Assembly: GCF_905171765.1 (NCBI RefSeq)
Contig: NC_053391.1
Location: forward strand, 153,569,565 to 153,633,564
DNA: 64,000 bases
Direction of reading: 5' to 3'
Source of the DNA: Bufo bufo
Taxonomy: Eukaryota > Chordata > Amphibia > Anura > Bufonidae
The position numbers were made by a program, and so were the translations under genes. Under the pieces are notes generated by a model. It saw only the letters and a list, made by a program, of their open reading frames with translations. It was not told where the DNA came from and did no database searches. Of the stretch, positions 59,405-64,000 are shown piece after piece (the stretch's first letter is position 1; every line of letters begins with the position of its first letter).

Positions 59405-60148
59405 ACCCAGCGCCTAAAAAATAGACCTGACATTTCTATTCAACCAAATCTGCACAGTTTTAGCTGGTCAAGTTATTTGTAGTGACCGTCAAAGCAGACT
59501 TTTTGTTCTGGGTTGAAAAAGCATTCCCAAATTTGCCATTCTGAAAATAACTAGTTTGTGGTATTTCAGGCCTACTTGAAATCTATCCCAAAAAGAAAAT
59601 CTTACATTGAAGTTATTGATAGTATCATTCAGAAAAACCTAAGACACACGCTAGCGTGCTGATAGAAGTGTCATTCTGTGATTAAACCTTTAACTGTCAC
59701 ACAGCGCAAAAAAAAACAGGTCTCACATCTCTATTCAACCAAATCTGCACAGTTTTAGCTGGTCAAGTTATTTGTAGTGACCGTCAAAGCAGACTTTTTG
59801 TTCTGGGTTGAAAAAGCATTCCCAAATTTGCCATTCTGAAAATAACTAGTTTGTGGTATTTCAGGCCTACTTGAAATCTATCCCAAAAAGAAAATCTTAC
59901 ATTGAAGTTATTGATAGTATCATTCAGAAAAACCTAAGACACACGCTAGCGTGCTGATAGAAGTGTCATTCTGTGATTAAACCTATAACTGTCACACAGC
60001 GCAAAAAAAAACAGGTCTCACATCTCTATTCAACCAAATCTGCACAGTTTTAGCTGGTCAAGTTATTTGTAGTGACCGTAAAAGCAGACTTTTTGTTCTG
60101 GGTTGAAAAAGCATTCCCAAATTTGCCATTCTCAAAATTGTGGTGAAC
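59405..60148 (+). repeat. hAT copy D 5' array, 295-bp unit
   Basis: Two full units and half of a third, spaced exactly 295 bp (CAACCAAATCTGCACAG at 59441, 59736 and 60031). Units are nearly identical. The third breaks off at GCCATTCTCAAAATTG, and the transposase start codon follows about 20 bp later. Confidence 0.95.
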
Positions 60149-60155
60149 GGGAACA

Positions 60156-63100
60156 ATGAGGAAAACATCTAATAAGGGACACGGAAGCGGACGTGGACAT
60201 GGTCGTGGTGGTGTTAGTGGACCCTCTGGTGCTGGGAGAGGACGTGGCCGTTCTGCCACAGCCACACGTCCTAGTGAACCAACTACCTCAGGTCCCAGTA
60301 GCCAGCAGAATTTACAGCGATATTTGGTGGGGCCCAATGCCGTTCTAAGGATGGTAAGGCCTGAGCAGGTACAGGCATTAGTCAATTGGGTGGCCGACAG
60401 TGCATCCAGCACGTTCACATTATCTCCCACCCAGTCTTCTGCAGAAAGCGCACAGATGGCGCATGAAAACCAAGCCCATCGGTCTGTCACATCACCCCCA
60501 TGCATATCAGGGAAACTGTCTGAGCCTCAAGTTATGCAGCAGTCTCTTATGCTGTTTGAAGACTCTGCTGCCAGGGTTTCCCAAGGGCATCCACCTAGCC
60601 CTTCCCCAGGGGTGGAAGAGATAGAATGCACTAACGCACAACCACTTATTTTTCCTGATGATGAGGACATGGGAATACCACCTCAGCACATCTCTGATGA
60701 TGACGAAACACAGGTGCCAACTGCTGCGTCTTTCTGCAGTGTGCAGACTGAACAGGAGGTCAGGGATCAAGACTGGGTGGAAGACGATGCAGGGGACGAT
60801 GAGGTCCTAGACCACACATGGAATGAAGGTCGTGCCACTGACTTTCACAGTTCGGAGGAAGAGGCAGTGGTGAGACCGAGCCAACAGCGTAGCAAAAGAG
60901 GGAGCAGTGGGAAAAATCAGAACACCCGCCGCCAAGAGACCCCGCCTGCTACTGACCGCCGCCATCTGGGACCGAGCACCCCAAAGGCAGCTTCAAGGAG
61001 TTCCCTGGCATGGCACTTCTTCAAACAATGTGCTGACGACAAGACCCGAGTGGTTTGCACGCTGTGCCATCAGAGCCTGAAGCGAGGCATTAACGTTCTG
61101 AACCTTAGCACAACCTGCATGACCAGGCACCTGCATGCAAAGCATGAACTGCAGTGGAGTAAACACCTTAAAAACAAGGAAGTCACTCAGGCTCCCCCTG
61201 CTACATCTTCTGCTGCTGCAGCCGCCTCGGCCTCTTCCTCCGCCTCTGGAGGAACATTGGCACCTGCCGCCCAGCAAACATGGGATGTACCACCAACACC
61301 ACCACCTGCGTCACCAAGCATCTCAACCATGTCACACGGCAGCGTTCAGCTCTCCATCTCACAAACATTTGAGAGAAAGCGTAAATTCTCACCTAGCCAC
61401 CCTCGATCCCTGGCCCTGAATGCCAGCATTTCTAAACTACTGGCCTATGAAATGCTGTCATTTAGGCTGGTGGACACACACAGCTTCAAACAGCTCATGT
61501 CACTTGCTGTCCCACAGTATGTTGTTCCCAGCCGCCACTACTTCTCTAAGAGAGCCGTGCCTTCCCTGCACAAACAAGTGTCCGATAAAATCAAGTGTGC
61601 ACTGTGCAACGCCATCTGTGGCAAGGTCCACCTAACCACAGATACGTGGACCAGTAAGCACGGCCAGGGACGCTATATCTCCCTAACTGCACACTGGGTA
61701 AATGTAGTGGCGGCTGGGCCCCAGGCGGAGAGCTGTTTGGCGCACGTCCTTCCGCCGCCAAGGATCGCAGGGCAACATTCTTTGCCTCCTGTCTCCTCCT
61801 CCTCCTACTCAGCTTCCTCCTCTTCTTCCACCTGCTCATCCAGTCAGCCACACACCTTCACCACCAACTTCAGCACAGCACGGGGTAAACGTCAGCAGGC
61901 CATTCTGAAACTCATATGTTTGGGGGACAGGCCCCACACCGCACAGGAGTTGTGGCGGGGTATAGAACAACAGACCGACGAGTGGTTGCTGCCGGTGAGC
62001 CTCAAGCCCGGCCTGGTGGTGTGCGATAATGGGCGAAATCTCGTTGCAGCTCTGGGACTAGCCGGTTTGACGCACATCCCTTGCCTGGCGCATGTGCTGA
62101 ATTTGATGGTGCAGAAGTTAATTCGCAACTACCCCGACATGTCAGAGCTGCTGCATAAAGTGCGGGCCGTCAGTTCGCGCTTCCGGCGTTCACACCCTGC
62201 CGCTGCTCGCCTGTCTGCGCTACAGCGTAACTTCGGCCTTCCCGCTCACCGCCTCATATGCGACGTGCCCACCTTGCATATGCTGGACAGACTGTGCGAG
62301 CAGCAGCAGGCCATAGTGGAGTTTCAGCTGCAGCACGAACGGGTCAGTCGCACTTTGGATCAGACCCACTTCACCACCAATGACTGGGCCTCCATGCGAG
62401 ACCTGTGTGCCCTGTTGCGCTGTTTCGAGTACTCCACCAACATGGCCAGTGGCGATGACGCCGTTATCAGCGTTACAATACCACTTCTATGTCTCCTTGA
62501 GAAAACACTTAGGGCGATGATGGAAGAGGAGGTGGCCCAGGAGGAAGAGGAGGAAGAGGGGTCATTTTTAGCACTTTCAGGCCAGTCTCTTCAAAGTGAC
62601 GCAGAGGGAGGTTTTTTGCAACACCAGAGGCCAGGTACAAATGTGGCCAGACAGGGCCCACTACTGGAGGACGAGGAGGACGAGGATGAGGAGGAGGTGG
62701 AGGAGGATGAGGATGAAGCATGTTCACAGCGGGGTGGCACCCAAAGCAGCTCGGGCCCATCACTGGTGCGTGGCTGGGGGGAAACACAGGACGATGACGA
62801 TACGCCTCCCACAGAGGACAGCTTGTCCTTACCTCTGGGCAGCCTGGCACACATGAGCGACTACATGCTGCAGTGCCTGCGCAACGACAGCAGAGTTGCC
62901 CACATTTTAACGTGTGCAGACTACTGGGTTGCCACCCTGCTGTATCCCCGGTACAAAGACAATGTGCCCACCTTACTTCCTACACTGGAGCGTGATAGGA
63001 AGATGCGCGAGTACAAGCGCACGTTGGTAGACGCGCTACTGAGAGCATTCCCAAATGTCACAGGGGAACCAGTGGAAGCCCAAGGCGAAGGCAGAGGAGG

Positions 63101-63545
63101 AGCAAGAGGTCGCCAACGCAGCTGTGTCACGGCCAGCTCCTCTGAGGGCAGGGTTAGCATGGCAGAGATGTGGAAAAGTTTTGTCACCACGCCACAGCTA
63201 ACTGCACCACCTCCTGATACGGAACGTGTTAGCAGGAGGCAACATTTCACTAACATGGTGGAACAGTACCTGTGCACACCCCTCCACGTACTGACTGATG
63301 GTTCGGCCCCATTCAACTTCTGGGTCTCCAAATTGTCCACGTGGCCAGAGCTAGCCTTTTATGCCTTGGAGGTGCTGGCCTGCCCGGCGGCCAGCGTTTT
63401 GTCTGAACGTGTATTCAGCACGGCAGGGGGCGTCATTACAGACAAACGCAGCCGCCTGTCTACAGCCAATGTGGACAAGCTGACGTTTATAAAAATGAAC
63501 CAGGCATGGATCCCACAGGACCTGTCCATCCCTTGTGCAGATTAG
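60156..63545 (+). CDS. hAT transposase with BED zinc finger (copy D), 1129 aa
   Basis: A cut-and-paste transposase with an uninterrupted frame from MRKTSNKGHG to IPCAD. An RG-rich basic tail (about 1-35) is followed by a conserved QNLQRYLV segment. The BED finger has C301, C304, H325 and H330. The likely catalytic triad is D496 (TTDTW), D624 (VVCDNGRN) and E1084 (LSERVFSTAGG), the last within the C-terminal dimerisation domain (about 1060-1115). CLAHVLN follows D624. Acidic runs lie near 795 and 835. Copies B and C read CDVPT-(S/R)WNST-L; here CDVPTLHML lacks five residues, removing the conserved tryptophan. The loss is a 15-bp deletion between CCAC repeats at about 62269. Start chosen because it directly follows the array and aligns with B and C. 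Probably expressed only if the element promoter works. Confidence 0.93.
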   Translation: MRKTSNKGHGSGRGHGRGGVSGPSGAGRGRGRSATATRPSEPTTSGPSSQQNLQRYLVGPNAVLRMVRPEQVQALVNWVADSASSTFTLSPTQSSAESAQMAHENQAHRSVTSPPCISGKLSEPQVMQQSLMLFEDSAARVSQGHPPSPSPGVEEIECTNAQPLIFPDDEDMGIPPQHISDDDETQVPTAASFCSVQTEQEVRDQDWVEDDAGDDEVLDHTWNEGRATDFHSSEEEAVVRPSQQRSKRGSSGKNQNTRRQETPPATDRRHLGPSTPKAASRSSLAWHFFKQCADDKTRVVCTLCHQSLKRGINVLNLSTTCMTRHLHAKHELQWSKHLKNKEVTQAPPATSSAAAAASASSSASGGTLAPAAQQTWDVPPTPPPASPSISTMSHGSVQLSISQTFERKRKFSPSHPRSLALNASISKLLAYEMLSFRLVDTHSFKQLMSLAVPQYVVPSRHYFSKRAVPSLHKQVSDKIKCALCNAICGKVHLTTDTWTSKHGQGRYISLTAHWVNVVAAGPQAESCLAHVLPPPRIAGQHSLPPVSSSSYSASSSSSTCSSSQPHTFTTNFSTARGKRQQAILKLICLGDRPHTAQELWRGIEQQTDEWLLPVSLKPGLVVCDNGRNLVAALGLAGLTHIPCLAHVLNLMVQKLIRNYPDMSELLHKVRAVSSRFRRSHPAAARLSALQRNFGLPAHRLICDVPTLHMLDRLCEQQQAIVEFQLQHERVSRTLDQTHFTTNDWASMRDLCALLRCFEYSTNMASGDDAVISVTIPLLCLLEKTLRAMMEEEVAQEEEEEEGSFLALSGQSLQSDAEGGFLQHQRPGTNVARQGPLLEDEEDEDEEEVEEDEDEACSQRGGTQSSSGPSLVRGWGETQDDDDTPPTEDSLSLPLGSLAHMSDYMLQCLRNDSRVAHILTCADYWVATLLYPRYKDNVPTLLPTLERDRKMREYKRTLVDALLRAFPNVTGEPVEAQGEGRGGARGRQRSCVTASSSEGRVSMAEMWKSFVTTPQLTAPPPDTERVSRRQHFTNMVEQYLCTPLHVLTDGSAPFNFWVSKLSTWPELAFYALEVLACPAASVLSERVFSTAGGVITDKRSRLSTANVDKLTFIKMNQAWIPQDLSIPCAD

Positions 63546-63662
63546 ATATTAACTACCTCCCCTTAACAATATATTATTCTACTCCAGGGCACTTCCTCAT
63601 TCAATACTATTTTTAATTTCATTTTACCATTATATTGTGGGGCAACCCAAAGTTGAATAAAC

Positions 63663-64000
63663 CTCTCCTCTGTCTGGGTGCCGGGGCCTAAATGTGTGAC
63701 AGTGGCCTGTTCCAGTGGTGTGTGACGTGAAGCTTGATTCTCTGCTATGACATGAAGACAGATTCTGCGCTGACATAAGGCCAGATTCTCTGTTACGGGA
63801 CCGCTCTCCTCTGTCTGGGTGCCGGGGCCTAAATGTGTGACAGTGGCCTGTTGCAGTGGTGGGTGACGTGAAGCCTGATTCTCTGCTATGACATGAATAC
63901 AGATTCTGCGCTGACATAAGGCCAGATTCTCTGTTACGGGACCTCTCTCCTCAGCCTGGGTGCCTGGGCATAAATGTGTGACAGTGGCCTGTTCCAGTGG
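63663..64000 (+). repeat. 141-bp tandem repeat downstream of copy D
   Basis: Two full units and the start of a third, anchored by CTGTCTGGGTGCCGGGGCCT at 63670 and 63811 and a variant at 63952, spaced 141 bp. Units contain ATTCTCTGCTATGACATGAA. Copies B and C have no such array after their stop codon. The array runs off the window. Confidence 0.93.

Larger units (their letters stand above)
58587..64000 (+). mobile_element. hAT transposon copy D, continues past the window
   Basis: The left end TAGGGATGAGCGAACCCGA is at 58587. An inner perfect hairpin (CGAACCCGAACT against AGTTCGGGTTCG) and further CCCGAAC motifs follow. A leader (58700-59090) contains GCCTCTATTTAAGCTGGAGT. Then two arrays, the transposase ORF and a 141-bp tandem repeat follow; the right end lies beyond the window. 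It is the best-preserved member of the family that includes copies B and C. Confidence 0.9.

Noticed and set aside
60050..63340. Minus-strand frames opposite hAT copy D
   Set aside because: They are antisense shadows of the 1129-codon frame; stretches of Ser and Pro mirror the acidic runs.

Overview
The window looks like transposon-rich intergenic DNA from an amphibian, most probably a frog or toad. I recognise no host exon, tRNA or intact host gene. The assignment rests on the mix of elements: several large hAT transposons with BED fingers, Kolobok/T2-like and piggyBac-like TTAA elements, Harbinger- and hAT-type MITEs, a Tc1 element with IR/DR ends, a Penelope-like retroelement (PLE) with a GIY-YIG endonuclease, and L2 and CR1 LINEs. 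The anuran call is inference from element families; the vertebrate call is safer.

Layout. 1-3180: a foldback MITE, a scrap of hAT transposase (copy A), three decayed segments resembling 18S rRNA, and an 88-bp tandem array. 3190-15322: hAT copy B on the minus strand, a decayed transposase (3436-6750) whose upstream array is split by a 4.3-kb nest of insertions (7020-11354, with a dead L2 LINE and several MITEs) and whose 5' end is split by a 5'-truncated PLE (12692-15117) carrying a hammerhead ribozyme motif. 15323-17228: MITEs and unassigned DNA. 17229-20775: hAT copy E, a second family that keeps the N-terminus and zinc finger but not the catalytic domain. 20776-31312: unassigned DNA with MITEs and one nearly complete Tc1 element (27483-29078) with a single frameshift. 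31313-34417: a 3.1-kb non-coding TTAA element with internal repeats, related to 43916-45471 and a scrap near 7290. 36627-40532: hAT copy C, pierced by a solo LTR with a clean 5-bp duplication. 40533-51632: MITEs, a second probable solo LTR, a truncated pogo/Tigger transposase, a large palindrome and minisatellites. 51633-55557: a decayed CR1 LINE that split a CA-rich minisatellite in two. 58587 to the window end: hAT copy D, with a 1129-codon uninterrupted transposase ORF.

The most striking pattern is shared by the hAT copies. Each has an array of tandem repeats directly upstream of the transposase start codon (about 100 bp units in B, 90 in C, 75 in E, 78 and 295 in D). In the array that follows fragment A, pieces of 18S rRNA have been captured and multiplied. 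Copy D is the only one with an open transposase frame, yet it lacks five residues at the conserved Arg-Trp site of hAT transposases, so it may be inactive.

All coordinates of decayed elements are approximate to within tens of bases unless a target-site duplication is described.
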